Part shown: one piece after another, positions 10,489 through 19,180 of the stretch
Layout: each line of letters begins with the position of its first letter
Position numbering within the stretch: the stretch's first letter is position 1
From: Dryocola clanedunensis_A
GTDB lineage: Bacteria > Pseudomonadota > Gammaproteobacteria > Enterobacterales > Enterobacteriaceae
NCBI GenBank assembly: GCA_038405435.1
Contig: JBBYHZ010000001.1
Length of the DNA: 64,000 bases
Direction: 5' to 3' (one strand)
The notes under the pieces: model-generated
Told to the model about the DNA's origin: nothing
Database searches by the model: none
The model's input: the letters and a program-made list of their open reading frames with translations, nothing else
Position numbers and translations under genes: made by a program

Positions 10489-12165
10489 TCAAAGAGCAAA
10501 CGCGATGCGGTAGTAAAGGCTGATGCGATCGGGCGCCAGCCAGTCCGGATATTTCACCGGCAGGCCAACGGTAAACTGGCTTGAGTAATAGCGGTTCGCG
10601 GTAGACAGGCCAACGGCCGCGCCCCACAGCGTGCCGGAGGCCCAGGGATCCTTGCCGTCTTTTTCCAGCCAGCCGCCGTCAAGGGCGGCCACGCCGCTGA
10701 CCTGGCCAATAAACGGAAGTGCGATCAGCGCGTAGCTCAGCTCGTTGCGCAGATACCCGCCGTTGTCGCCGGAGAGATACTGCTCCTTAAACCCCCGAAC
10801 CGAGCTCTCCCCGCCGAGGGTCAGGCGCTCGCTGCCGTAGAGCCTGTCCGGCGACCACTGACCGTAAAAGCTGGTAAGCCACCAGGCATCGTTGGCGACC
10901 GGAAGCTGGTAGCTGCCGTTAACGCTCCATTTCTTGAACCCGGCTTTTGGCAGGTCGCCTTTTTTGCCGTGGTCGTCTTCCGCATCGAACCAGGGCACGC
11001 CGTGGCTGAAGGTGGGGTTCAGCGTGGCGATGCCGCCGAACATTTTTTGCGTGTGGCTGAGGCCAAACAGCAGGCTGGTTAATTTACGGCTGCTGCTCTC
11101 AAGCTTCGTCTCATTGAGGTAGTTATTGCTGATCTGATGGCTGAGCCCCAGCGAGGCGCCCGTTTTGATATCGCCGTTGCGGAACAGCACGCGGGAGGCG
11201 GTCAGGCGATGGGTGATGCTGTCGCCGGTGGAGGCCCAGCTTAAACCCCCGTTGTCGATGGTATTGAGGTAATTGCTCCAGCTGTACGAATAATCCAGCA
11301 GGCTGTAGCCGTAGGGCAGGCTGACGCCCGCCTGGAAATTCTGCGCGTCGTGGCTGGATGAGAAATCGCTGCTGCGCCCGCCGCTGACAAACCATTTATC
11401 CGCCAGCCCCAGCAGGTTGTTGCCCGTCAGCGAGCCGTTAACTTGCCCGGTGCCGGTGCTCTTTTGCCCGCTGTTATCAAAGCTGAGCGAGGCAGAGAGC
11501 GGGAATTCCGGCGAGGCGGTGAGATTAACAATGGAGTAGCCGGGCCTGTCACCCGGCAGGATTTCAATCTGCACCGGCGTCGTACGCACACGGTTGATCT
11601 GCTCCATGCCCTGCTCAATGTCGCGCAGGTTAAGAATTTTTCCCTTCAGGCCGGGAAAGGCCATACTAATCTGCCCGGCGCCGGTCCCTTCCAGCCGAAT
11701 ATCCTCCAGGCGCCCCTCAAGCACGGCAATCTGTAAATTACCCTGAGATAAATCCTGCTCGGTAATCAATGCCCGGCTGGTTATATAGCCCTCATGAATA
11801 TACCAGTCGGATATTTCCCTTGTCAGATCGTTAATTTTCCCGATATCAAGACAGCGATTTATATAGGATGAAACAAGTTCGCGCTGCCTTTTATGACTCA
11901 GCAGTGTAGCGTTACTAATATAAATATTATGTATGGTGAAACAGGGGCCGACAGGCCGTGCCGGGCGGCTGTCTTCCGGCACTTCTGGCGCAGCGCTGCG
12001 CTGCAATTCTTCGCGCTGCCGCTGATTTTGCTGCAGTAACTCCTGCTGTTCCTGATTTATCAGCGCGCGGTCTGCGGGGCTTAGCGGGGCGGCGGCCGCT
12101 ATATTTGCAGAAAATATAAATAGCGCGGCAAAAAAATATATATGGAGGCGTTTTATCTCTGGCAT
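10489..12165 (-). CDS. cdiB: CdiB outer-membrane transporter of CdiA
   Basis: A TpsB/Omp85-type outer-membrane pore of 558 residues that secretes CdiA. Visible parts: signal peptide with an ANIAAAA end, a Gln/Arg-rich helix near residues 40-60, a POTRA domain (about 75-210, with EGRLEDIRLEG), then a 16-strand-type barrel carrying the VRGF motif (VRGFKEQ) and ending in an aromatic F-A-L tail. The start at 12165 (MPEIKRL) follows GGAAGAG; an in-frame GTG lies two codons earlier. The stop overlaps the GAGG ribosome site of cdiA, so translation of the two is probably coupled. The AT-rich 160 bases upstream should hold the operon promoter, but I could not fix one. Confidence 0.93.
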   Translation of the reverse strand: MPEIKRLHIYFFAALFIFSANIAAAAPLSPADRALINQEQQELLQQNQRQREELQRSAAPEVPEDSRPARPVGPCFTIHNIYISNATLLSHKRQRELVSSYINRCLDIGKINDLTREISDWYIHEGYITSRALITEQDLSQGNLQIAVLEGRLEDIRLEGTGAGQISMAFPGLKGKILNLRDIEQGMEQINRVRTTPVQIEILPGDRPGYSIVNLTASPEFPLSASLSFDNSGQKSTGTGQVNGSLTGNNLLGLADKWFVSGGRSSDFSSSHDAQNFQAGVSLPYGYSLLDYSYSWSNYLNTIDNGGLSWASTGDSITHRLTASRVLFRNGDIKTGASLGLSHQISNNYLNETKLESSSRKLTSLLFGLSHTQKMFGGIATLNPTFSHGVPWFDAEDDHGKKGDLPKAGFKKWSVNGSYQLPVANDAWWLTSFYGQWSPDRLYGSERLTLGGESSVRGFKEQYLSGDNGGYLRNELSYALIALPFIGQVSGVAALDGGWLEKDGKDPWASGTLWGAAVGLSTANRYYSSQFTVGLPVKYPDWLAPDRISLYYRIAFAL

Positions 12166-12325
12166 GTGCACTCTTCCGTGAGCTTATATACCAGCGGGGG
12201 AAACTCGCTGACATAGTTAAATACAAAAAAGATATGATTTATAAAATAAACCACATCTTTTTCTTATATACAAGGCGCAACGATAATTATAAGCAGCATT
12301 AGCTTTATATAAATGTAAGCTCCGC

Positions 12326-13201
12326 TTAAATAAATACCTCATCCACCATCGCGCTGCCTAAACGCATGGCCGAACAAATACGCGGCATGCCCAGGGCTAT
12401 TCCCTGCCAGGTTTGCGTGACGGAATAGCTCACCGGCTGGCGCTCGCTGTCGCTGCCGTTGCCCAGCCAGATAAGGGCGTCTTTATGCTCCATCAGGCCC
12501 GCTGCGGGCGGCGTGCTCAGCCACTGATGATAAAAGTGACGCGTCCTTGTTGAGGCGTCGATATCCACCGCCAGACGATTTATGGCATGGCTGCGAACCT
12601 GCTCCAGAAGCTGCGCGGCCTGTTCTGCCGGGCAGTGACGCAGGGCATCACCAAACGCGCCCCAGCGTAGCTCCTGCAAAGCGACATAGCAGCGGCCTGC
12701 GGGGGAAAACGCCTGGTAGTGTCCTGCACCCCAGCGAGCGAAGACCTGTTCGCAGTGCACGGTTGCCATAAGGTAAAGATTATTTTGCTCAAACTGTTTC
12801 CCGGCCTTCTGAAGGCGCTGTTCGAGCTGCTGTTTCAGCAGGGCCAGCTGGCCGCGCGCCTCAGCAGAGTAAGAGGCCACCCGCATAGACGCGCCGTTCA
12901 TCTGGCTGATTCGCTCGTGAACAAGCGCTGTGGCCAGATGGCTTTTCGCCACCTTGCCCACCAGCTGCCCAAGCCAGGCGAGGGACACTTCCAGGTTATC
13001 CAGCAACGCGTCGTCCATCGCCCACTGCCGCAGTCGGTTTTGCCCAATGAACGTCTCTTTCAGCCGCTGGTAGTAGGCCATTCCCTGCGGGCTGCGCCAC
13101 GGGTCGCGGGCCGTATCAATTCCCTGGGCAAAATCGACGACAAACTTCTCCGTGATGCATTCAAGCGTACGGGCCGGACCTTCGGTTAATAACGTGCTCA
13201 T
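12326..13201 (-). CDS. yjcZ: YjcZ family protein, partner of CrfC
   Basis: A protein of 291 residues matching YjcZ of E. coli. The start at 13201 is set by an ATGA overlap with the crfC stop, which indicates coupled translation; the frame upstream of it lies inside crfC. No signal peptide or clear transmembrane helix is seen. A helical stretch near residues 110-140 (QLALLKQQLEQRLQKAG) is coiled-coil-like. The function is not established to my knowledge. Constant pairing with CrfC suggests a shared role with that dynamin-like protein. Confidence 0.85.
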   Translation of the reverse strand: MSTLLTEGPARTLECITEKFVVDFAQGIDTARDPWRSPQGMAYYQRLKETFIGQNRLRQWAMDDALLDNLEVSLAWLGQLVGKVAKSHLATALVHERISQMNGASMRVASYSAEARGQLALLKQQLEQRLQKAGKQFEQNNLYLMATVHCEQVFARWGAGHYQAFSPAGRCYVALQELRWGAFGDALRHCPAEQAAQLLEQVRSHAINRLAVDIDASTRTRHFYHQWLSTPPAAGLMEHKDALIWLGNGSDSERQPVSYSVTQTWQGIALGMPRICSAMRLGSAMVDEVFI

Positions 13202-15564
13202 TGCTGCTCCGCCGCGTAAAGCGTCTGGATATCGTCCCGCAGTAAGCGGGTATCCTCGTAGATATAACGGGTTGTTCTTATGCACTGGGTGAGCTGCATC
13301 TGCAGCGCCAGCTGCGCCTCTTCGTTCTGCTGGCGGGCCGTCAGGCTCTGCTGCAGACTGGTTTTAATGGCCTCCAGCGCCCGGCTAAAATCAGCGAAAA
13401 AGGTCGCCATGCCCGCCATCACGGAGACATCGATCTGCGCGACAAGCGACTTATTCAACTGCGCAAGGAAAGCAGCAACCTCCTGATGCAGCTTATGTTG
13501 GAGATCCGGCAGAACAATCACGTACCGGCTTTGCTTCGCGGTATACCCTTCCCAGCCCCAGTCGTCGCTGTTCAGCCAGCGTGCCACGGTGCCGCGCATC
13601 CCGCTCTGGCGGCGAAGCTGGGACACCGGGATTTCCTGATGGGTAATCACGTCGCTAAAGGCATGCTGCGCATCGAAGTTTAGCTGGCTGCTCTGCAACG
13701 TTGGCAGGCTTATCCGCGCGCGAAATCCTGCCTGAGCCAGGCCGTCCGCTACCCGCGTTTCGACAGGCTTAAGCGTCGTTCGTAATGTTTCCACTAATGA
13801 GAGTTCGAGCCTGGCCAGCAGCTGCGTCAGCTCATCGCTCATCGCCTGGCGGGCCGCCAGTATCATAGCGTCGCTGGAAGCGCGGATTTTATTCAGCAGC
13901 ACCGATGCGGCCTGCTCATCGGCAACGGTTATCGCTTCGCAGCCCGGCTCAAAATCCCGGCTGCGTATGGCAGACATTCTGAAGGCGTGGCGCACTCCGT
14001 CCTCCTGCACTCTGCCCAGCTCAAAATAGTTGTTAATGTCGGCAGCGATGCGTTTTTCATAGCGGCTAATCAGCCCGGCTACGGCCGTCAGCGCGCTATC
14101 GACGTCCTCACGGATAATGCGGCTGGCGGCCTGCTGGCTTGATTCCAGCAGCTGCATATCCTCTTCCAGCAGGCTGATGTTCTCTTCGAGCTTCTCGTTG
14201 GCGACCTGCAATCCCTGGCAGCGGAAATTCAGATAGCTTTCCGCGCCCTGGGCGTAGTCGAGGATTTTCTGGCTGGCGGCCCGGAGCGCGTACAGAGAGG
14301 CGTTGGCATGGGCCGCATGCAGGATGGTGCTGATGGGCGAGGCGAACATGGAGTCCTCCCACAGCAGGTCGGCGGCGTGGCGGATGTGTTCGACGTCGTC
14401 CAGGTCCTCACTGCGCCAGCGGCGGCCAAGGGCGGCTTCGGCAAAGTCCTGCACCCAGCGCTGCTCTTCGGGATTGGGCAATTTGCCGTGCGCGGCAATC
14501 TCGTAACGCGCACGATTAGCCAGATAGCCCCACATCGACGAGACGGGGAATACGTGGTCAGGCTCAATGGTGCCTTTCATCAGCGTGCCGGAAATCAGCG
14601 CCTTAACCTGGGTTTCGTCATCGCTGTTGCGATCCTTTTGATCGAACTTATTGACCAGCGCGTACAGCGGTACCGACTTCCCGACGCCAAGAATAGCCCG
14701 GCGGACATCCTCGTCCGAGATGGATTTCAGCTGGGTATAATCCATGATGGCCAGCACGGCGGACGCCTGCGCCAACTGCTCCTGGAGCATCTTTTTCAGG
14801 TGCGGCTGCCCGGCCTCGTTAGGCCCCGGCGTGTCCAGCAGGGTCAGCTGTCCGTGTCCTTTGCCAAGCCCGGCCAGGTGGATAAACTCCACTTCTATCA
14901 CCGGCACGTGCTCGATGGCGGCATAGGCTTTAAACGGGAAAGCGACATCCAGCACTTTGGATAAGCGCACCAGATCGTTGAGGCTTTTCAGGCAGTGAAA
15001 AATAGGCTGCGCCCCGAGATAATGCTTTTCGAACGTGCCGCCGCTGGCAATGCGCGTCAGCAGGTCATCCATGTCACGGTCGATCTCCAGCTGCTGCGCC
15101 AGAAAATCACGCGGCGTAGCCTTCAGCTTCGCCTCCAGCTCCCCCATAAGGGCTTCTATGGGCTGGACGTACGGAAAATGCAGCACCGGCTCGCGCTGGC
15201 CCGGCGTGTGGCGTATGAGGGTGGGCAGAGCGGTCATCGGCCTGTTGCGGTTGGGCAGGACTTCTGTGCCGATAATCGCATTGATGGTCGTTGATTTTCC
15301 CGCCTTCATGGTGCCGACAATCGCCAGCACCATCTCATTCTGCGTCACCTTGCGCAGCTCGTTTTGCAGCATCGCCTGCTGCGCCTGAATACCCCGTGTG
15401 CTAAAGCGCAGCGGAACGGCGCTTGCTGCCTGCGGCGAAGAGGGATCGTGCTGTTCGTTCTGCGTAGCCAGCGGAATGCTTTTTAACGCGTTAAGATTCA
15501 TCAGGGCGAGCTGCAATAGCCGCTCCGCCTCCTGACTTAATTCAAAAATTGTTTGTGTGTGCAT
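13198..15564 (-). CDS. crfC: CrfC, dynamin-like clamp-binding GTPase
   Basis: A dynamin-superfamily GTPase of 788 residues. E. coli CrfC (YjdA) binds the DNA polymerase sliding clamp and keeps sister replication forks together. The GTPase motifs are intact: P-loop GTMKAGKST (about residue 83), switch region RPMTALPT, DTPGPNE, and NKFD for guanine specificity. The rest is helical with coiled-coil stretches (LQVANEKLEENISLLEEDMQ). The N-terminus begins MHTQTIFELSQEAERLLQL, close to the E. coli protein, whose N-terminus carries the clamp-binding motif. It is somewhat longer than the E. coli protein (742 residues), mostly in the less conserved second half. AAGGAAAG precedes the ATG. It is co-transcribed with yjcZ. 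Confidence 0.93.
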   Translation of the reverse strand: MHTQTIFELSQEAERLLQLALMNLNALKSIPLATQNEQHDPSSPQAASAVPLRFSTRGIQAQQAMLQNELRKVTQNEMVLAIVGTMKAGKSTTINAIIGTEVLPNRNRPMTALPTLIRHTPGQREPVLHFPYVQPIEALMGELEAKLKATPRDFLAQQLEIDRDMDDLLTRIASGGTFEKHYLGAQPIFHCLKSLNDLVRLSKVLDVAFPFKAYAAIEHVPVIEVEFIHLAGLGKGHGQLTLLDTPGPNEAGQPHLKKMLQEQLAQASAVLAIMDYTQLKSISDEDVRRAILGVGKSVPLYALVNKFDQKDRNSDDETQVKALISGTLMKGTIEPDHVFPVSSMWGYLANRARYEIAAHGKLPNPEEQRWVQDFAEAALGRRWRSEDLDDVEHIRHAADLLWEDSMFASPISTILHAAHANASLYALRAASQKILDYAQGAESYLNFRCQGLQVANEKLEENISLLEEDMQLLESSQQAASRIIREDVDSALTAVAGLISRYEKRIAADINNYFELGRVQEDGVRHAFRMSAIRSRDFEPGCEAITVADEQAASVLLNKIRASSDAMILAARQAMSDELTQLLARLELSLVETLRTTLKPVETRVADGLAQAGFRARISLPTLQSSQLNFDAQHAFSDVITHQEIPVSQLRRQSGMRGTVARWLNSDDWGWEGYTAKQSRYVIVLPDLQHKLHQEVAAFLAQLNKSLVAQIDVSVMAGMATFFADFSRALEAIKTSLQQSLTARQQNEEAQLALQMQLTQCIRTTRYIYEDTRLLRDDIQTLYAAEQQ

Positions 15565-16071
15565 AAAAAATCTTTCCTTAACTCAAATTATCCGGTTTTT
15601 AAAAGGCCATTATTTTTATCAACCAACGGCCACCGGCTTTTATAATTACGTGAGGAAAATATTTTATTGTTCTGCCCACACCCGTTCGCAAAGCTGGGTT
15701 TAAAAGCATGACGCTTAATTCCAGGGAATTGCTTTTTTTTAAGTTTTATGTATTGGTGTGAGGATATATTGCGCGCCATAAAAACCCGCCTCAGAGCAGG
15801 GCTCAGAGGGCGTAGTGCCGCATAGCGTAGCGCATTTTTTTGATCCCTAGGCAATAATGCCGTGAATTTAACAGATTCTTTAATTAATAAAAACAGCCGC
15901 GTCAACGGGCACAATTTATTTATTCATTTTTGCCAATATTAAACAGGTATTGATCGCCAATGTTTAAAAGCTGTTCAGGGTATTATAGCGTCAGCGGAAT
16001 AATTCCCAGCCGCTCCTGCGTAGTTTTCGCCCTGCCACAGCGCTTTACCATACCCCGGTGGGCTGCCGAAT
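15565..16071. other. Intergenic region between crfC and yjdM
   Basis: About 500 AT-rich bases between divergent genes. The crfC ribosome site lies at its left edge. A 108-codon minus-strand open frame at 15588-15914 has no recognisable homology and no good ribosome site, so I do not call it. No RNA gene or repeat was recognised. Confidence 0.5.
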
Positions 16072-16104
16072 AATCCCTACAACCGTAGGGATTTGATGTA
16101 TAAT
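16072..16104 (+). promoter_or_regulatory. yjdM promoter with overlapping 9-bp inverted repeat
   Basis: A consensus -10 TATAAT lies at 16099-16104, about 90 bases before yjdM. The -35 position is covered by a perfect inverted repeat, AATCCCTAC at 16072-16080 and GTAGGGATT at 16085-16093. A dyad across the -35 looks like an operator for an unidentified regulator, or a site that replaces the -35. There is no T tract after it, so it is not a terminator. Confidence 0.5.
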
Positions 16105-16195
16105 CCTGATACTTTTCAGCGGTTCGTCTCAATTGTTAATGAAACCCCTGATTTTCAGTCATTTTCCCAAATTACTTATGTTCGAGGTTACTGAT

Positions 16196-16531
16196 ATGCA
16201 ACTCCCTCATTGCCCACAATGCAATTCCGAATACACCTATGAAGATAACGGTATGTATGTTTGCCCGGAATGTGCGCATGAATGGAACGACGCAGCGCCT
16301 GCGCAGGATGCGGACGAACTCATCGTGAAAGACGCAAACGGCAACCTGCTTGCCGACGGCGATAACGTCACCGTGGTCAAAGACCTTAAGGTGAAAGGCA
16401 GCTCTTCCATGCTGAAAATCGGCACCAAAGTGAAAGGCATTCGCCTGGTGGAAGGCGACCACAATATCGACTGCAAAATTGATGGTTTTGGCCCGATGAA
16501 GCTGAAATCTGAGTTTGTGAAGAAAAACTAA
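16196..16531 (+). CDS. yjdM: Zinc-ribbon protein YjdM (old name PhnA)
   Basis: A protein of 111 residues, nearly identical to E. coli YjdM. The N-terminus has a zinc ribbon CPQC...CPEC (residues about 6-27), followed by a beta-rich domain ending in KSEFVKKN. Despite the old name phnA it is not phosphonoacetate hydrolase and does not belong to the C-P lyase operon. The precise role is unknown. The start at 16196 gives the family length and follows GAGG. The palindromic promoter element at 16072-16104 lies upstream. Confidence 0.93.
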   Translation: MQLPHCPQCNSEYTYEDNGMYVCPECAHEWNDAAPAQDADELIVKDANGNLLADGDNVTVVKDLKVKGSSSMLKIGTKVKGIRLVEGDHNIDCKIDGFGPMKLKSEFVKKN

Positions 16532-16548
16532 AGGTTTTCAATTTTGTA

Positions 16549-16574
16549 GGTGGATGGCGCTTCGCTTATCCACC
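16549..16574. repeat. REP-type palindrome
   Basis: GGTGGAT and ATCCACC arms enclose a GCGCTTCGC centre. It is the same palindrome type that recurs around 29.5, 30.4, 34.9, 38.6-39.7, 43.8, 46.6, 47.6, 56.6 and 60.4 kb. It lies between yjdM and yjdN. Confidence 0.7.
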
Positions 16575-16659
16575 CTGCGTAAATCACCGCCCCGCCTGGC
16601 TTGCCCCAAATCCGACAGCTACACTTCATAGGCCCCTGTTCCCCATTGAGGAAAGGCTT

Positions 16660-17100
16660 ATGTCTGTCAGTCCCTATATCTTTTTCGACGGTACCTGTGA
16701 GGAAGCCATTGCTTTTTATCAGCAGGCGATGGGTGCCGAACTGCTTTTTAAAATGACCTTCGGCGAAATGCCGAAAGATGGCGAAACCGCAGAAGCAGAA
16801 GGCTGCGCCAGCGGATTCAACTGGCCGGATGATAAAATCATGCATGCCAGCGTGCGTATTGGTGACGGTGAAGTGATGATGAGCGACGGGAATATGTGTG
16901 CTGATAAAGTCAAACACACGGGATATTCCCTCAGCCTTTCGTCAAAAGATCTCGCGGAAGGAGAGCGCTGGTTTAATAATCTTGCGGCGGGCGGCGACGT
17001 CACCATGCCGTGGGGAGAAACCTTCTGGGCAAAAGGATTTGGCATGTTAACGGATAAATACGGCATTCCCTGGATGGTGAATGTCGAGAAGCCGATGTAA
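16660..17100 (+). CDS. yjdN: YjdN, glyoxalase-fold (VOC superfamily) protein
   Basis: A protein of 146 residues matching E. coli YjdN (old name PhnB). It is a PhnB/3-demethylubiquinone-methyltransferase-like member of the vicinal oxygen chelate superfamily. Two beta-alpha-beta-beta-beta halves are visible, the first beginning SPYIFFDGTCEEAIAFYQQAMGA and the second after KHTGYSLSLSSKDLAEGERWF, with the common end MPWGETFWAKGFG...DKYGIPWMVN. No metal-binding set typical of glyoxalase I is obvious, and the substrate is unknown. GAGGAAAGGC precedes the ATG. A strong terminator follows 20 bases after the stop. Confidence 0.9.
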   Translation: MSVSPYIFFDGTCEEAIAFYQQAMGAELLFKMTFGEMPKDGETAEAEGCASGFNWPDDKIMHASVRIGDGEVMMSDGNMCADKVKHTGYSLSLSSKDLAEGERWFNNLAAGGDVTMPWGETFWAKGFGMLTDKYGIPWMVNVEKPM

Positions 17101-17120
17101 CTCTTTTACCCGTGGAATAA

Positions 17121-17152
17121 TTAAGGCTTGCTGCGGCAAGCCTTAAGTTTTT
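17121..17152 (+). terminator. Rho-independent terminator after yjdN
   Basis: An 11-bp perfect stem (17121-17131 with 17136-17146) with a TGCG loop is followed by GTTTTT. It ends yjdN transcription and meets the convergent fimH stop. Confidence 0.9.
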
Positions 17153-18114
17153 CATTCATAAACAAACGTGACGCCGACAACCGCCTGAACATTCCCTGCC
17201 GAACCCTGACCGCCCGTTTTCATGTAAGAAGCTTTTAACCCCAAAGATTTGTACGCGCCTGCCACAGTCCCCAGAGAAACGGTCCGATTCGTCGGGATAG
17301 CGCCGCTGCTGTCGGCTATCTGTATGCCAATCCCCTGCGCTGCATTTTTTGACGCGACGTTTTTGAAAACGGTGCGCTGAGAATCGACTGTCGTTCCTGA
17401 CAAATAGTAAGAAAGCTTCTGGCGCATGCCACACTTTACGGATAAAGGGATCGCTGAATCACCGGGATAATCGGGCAGCATCACATTCACGTTACGCGAA
17501 TTCACCTCGCAGCCGCCAGTCGGGACGACCACCTGTTTTTTTGTATGCAGCCGCCAGGTAAAGATGAGATTTTCAACACCAGTACCATCTGATTCAGTTC
17601 CCAGCTGTTTTAATACAAATGTCGCAAAATAGGCGCCTGCCTGGAGAGTGACGCCACCCGCTACGGAGATGGGGGTCAGATAAAGTTTTACATCCCAGCG
17701 TTGGGTTGCATTCGCTCTGCCAACAAACGCCCGGGTTCTTGTTGGCGAATTGAGCGGGAAGTCATAGCGTTCGCCAAAATATTCCAGGTAGCCTTTATAA
17801 TTATTTAAGGCCCCACCATAGGCCGATCCCGAGGTTAAACTGACATAGTCCAGTCGATAATCCGGCAGCTGATTGATACAAGTAATGCTTTGGCCAAGAT
17901 CAACCACTAACACTTTGCCTCCGGCAGTGCTGGGAACAACATCGACGTAGATATCTACCGTAGCGTTACCGGCCGTGTATTCATAAAACTTACCCGAGGC
18001 CCAGCAGCCAAACGCCCAGCCGTTCGCCGAAAAACCCAGTAAACACGGCAATAATACAAACAGCTGAACCAGGGTTTTAGCACCCTGGGGGAATTTCTTC
18101 GGACAGCTTTTCAT
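17152..18114 (-). CDS. fimH: FimH-like tip adhesin with altered sugar pocket
   Basis: A two-domain fimbrial tip adhesin of 320 residues: signal peptide ending near NGWA, a lectin domain starting with Phe (FGCW) as in FimH, the linker VVVPTGGC, and a pilin domain ending GVTFVYE. Against E. coli FimH, Phe1, Asn46, Asp54 and Gln133 of the mannose pocket appear kept. Asp47, Tyr48 and Ile52 are replaced (CINQLPDYRLD where FimH has CHNDYPETITD), and the region of Asn135, Tyr137 and Asp140 is rewritten. The two tyrosines that form the gate are therefore missing, and the ligand may not be the usual high-mannose glycan. It is the last gene of the operon. Confidence 0.88.
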   Translation of the reverse strand: MKSCPKKFPQGAKTLVQLFVLLPCLLGFSANGWAFGCWASGKFYEYTAGNATVDIYVDVVPSTAGGKVLVVDLGQSITCINQLPDYRLDYVSLTSGSAYGGALNNYKGYLEYFGERYDFPLNSPTRTRAFVGRANATQRWDVKLYLTPISVAGGVTLQAGAYFATFVLKQLGTESDGTGVENLIFTWRLHTKKQVVVPTGGCEVNSRNVNVMLPDYPGDSAIPLSVKCGMRQKLSYYLSGTTVDSQRTVFKNVASKNAAQGIGIQIADSSGAIPTNRTVSLGTVAGAYKSLGLKASYMKTGGQGSAGNVQAVVGVTFVYE

Positions 18115-18133
18115 TGATAATCTTCCCTGACCG

Positions 18134-18634
18134 TCAAGAATAGGTATAAGTGATACTTATCACTGACTGAATGGTTCCCTGAACTGCGCCTCCGCTTACA
18201 GAAACAGCACGGACCCAGAGCGGAAAAACAGCCGCTTTGGTAGTGGTATTTACCGCAACCTGTTTAGAGGAGCCGTTATTTAGGTTAATACTTTTTTCGT
18301 CTTGTATTTGCAGCTGAATATTCCCGGCGCTCCCCTGGTTTTTATAATAACCGGTAGCATCTGCCGTGCCGCTAAATGTTGCTTTAACGCTGCTGGTACC
18401 CGCCGGGCAGCTACTCAGATTCATCGTTACGGCAAACCATTTTGACGCGGAACCTGCGCGGGTATAATCCGATGCCGGCAGATCCCCCATATTGATCGTT
18501 GCGTTCTTTGTCGACACGACGCAGGGCATTGAGACTATTCGCCCGGAAACCGTGATAGTGGAATCTGCAGCCTGTGCCGCTGGTAAGCCTGCAAACAGTA
18601 GCCCGGTCATTAATCCAGATATGACTTTAAACAT
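18134..18634 (-). CDS. fimG: FimG-like minor pilin
   Basis: A pilin of 166 residues with a clear signal peptide ending PAAQA. The donor strand region (DSTITVSGRIV) is followed by the disulfide pair Cys38...Cys79 typical of chaperone-usher subunits and a C-terminal beta-zipper tail ending ITYTYS. Order and size fit FimG, which sits just under the FimH adhesin and starts or ends the tip fibrillum. AGGAG lies upstream of the ATG. It is the sixth structural gene in the run. Confidence 0.85.
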   Translation of the reverse strand: MFKVISGLMTGLLFAGLPAAQAADSTITVSGRIVSMPCVVSTKNATINMGDLPASDYTRAGSASKWFAVTMNLSSCPAGTSSVKATFSGTADATGYYKNQGSAGNIQLQIQDEKSINLNNGSSKQVAVNTTTKAAVFPLWVRAVSVSGGAVQGTIQSVISITYTYS

Positions 18635-18648
18635 AGAAACTCCTTTTT

Positions 18649-19173
18649 CTATTGAAACTCTAGTATGAAATTAGCGGATGAACTGACGTGGCCCGCGGTG
18701 ACGGGAATCTTTATGGCCATCAATTGCGCATAAAAAATTAAAGCGTTCTTTTTTCCCGGTTCGAGGGTCTGCCAGTTCAGCGTGGCTGATGCTGCATTCA
18801 ACGGAATCACTTCCTTACTGCTATTTAGAAGCTGTATTCCAACGCCTGACGCATTTCCCCGGATCGGATCCAGCTTGAGCAAGCCCGGCGCGTTAATATC
18901 CGATACGCCGGTAAAACTTACTTTCACCGCCGTTGCAAAACCGCCGCATGAATCAAGAATGATGCTGAAGGGCATCATCGAGCCCTTATTTCCTTTCGCC
19001 CTGAACTGCTTCGTCATGCTCTCCTGTAGATTGACCGTCAAATCTTTTGAATCGCCCGAAACGGTGCAGGTGTTGCTTTTTAACGAGCCGGTAATTGATA
19101 TCGAGCTGTCCGCAGCAAAACCAGCGTGAGGCAGCAGTGCGATAAGCAATAACAAACGTTTTGCCATCATCAT
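18649..19173 (-). CDS. fimF: FimF-like minor pilin
   Basis: A subunit of 174 residues with a signal peptide ending HAGFA, a donor strand DSSISITGSLK, a Cys...Cys disulfide, and a C-terminal LEFQ ending. It corresponds to FimF, an adaptor of the tip fibre. The start is taken at 19173 (MMMAKR) because AAGGG of the usher stop region lies just upstream; longer frames run back into fimD. Translation is probably coupled with fimD, whose stop is 8 bases away. Confidence 0.83.
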   Translation of the reverse strand: MMMAKRLLLLIALLPHAGFAADSSISITGSLKSNTCTVSGDSKDLTVNLQESMTKQFRAKGNKGSMMPFSIILDSCGGFATAVKVSFTGVSDINAPGLLKLDPIRGNASGVGIQLLNSSKEVIPLNAASATLNWQTLEPGKKNALIFYAQLMAIKIPVTAGHVSSSANFILEFQ

Positions 19174-19180
19174 AAGTCCC

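Noticed and set aside
15588..15914. Minus-strand 108-codon frame upstream of crfC
   Set aside because: No ribosome site, no recognisable domain, and composition like the AT-rich intergenic DNA around it.
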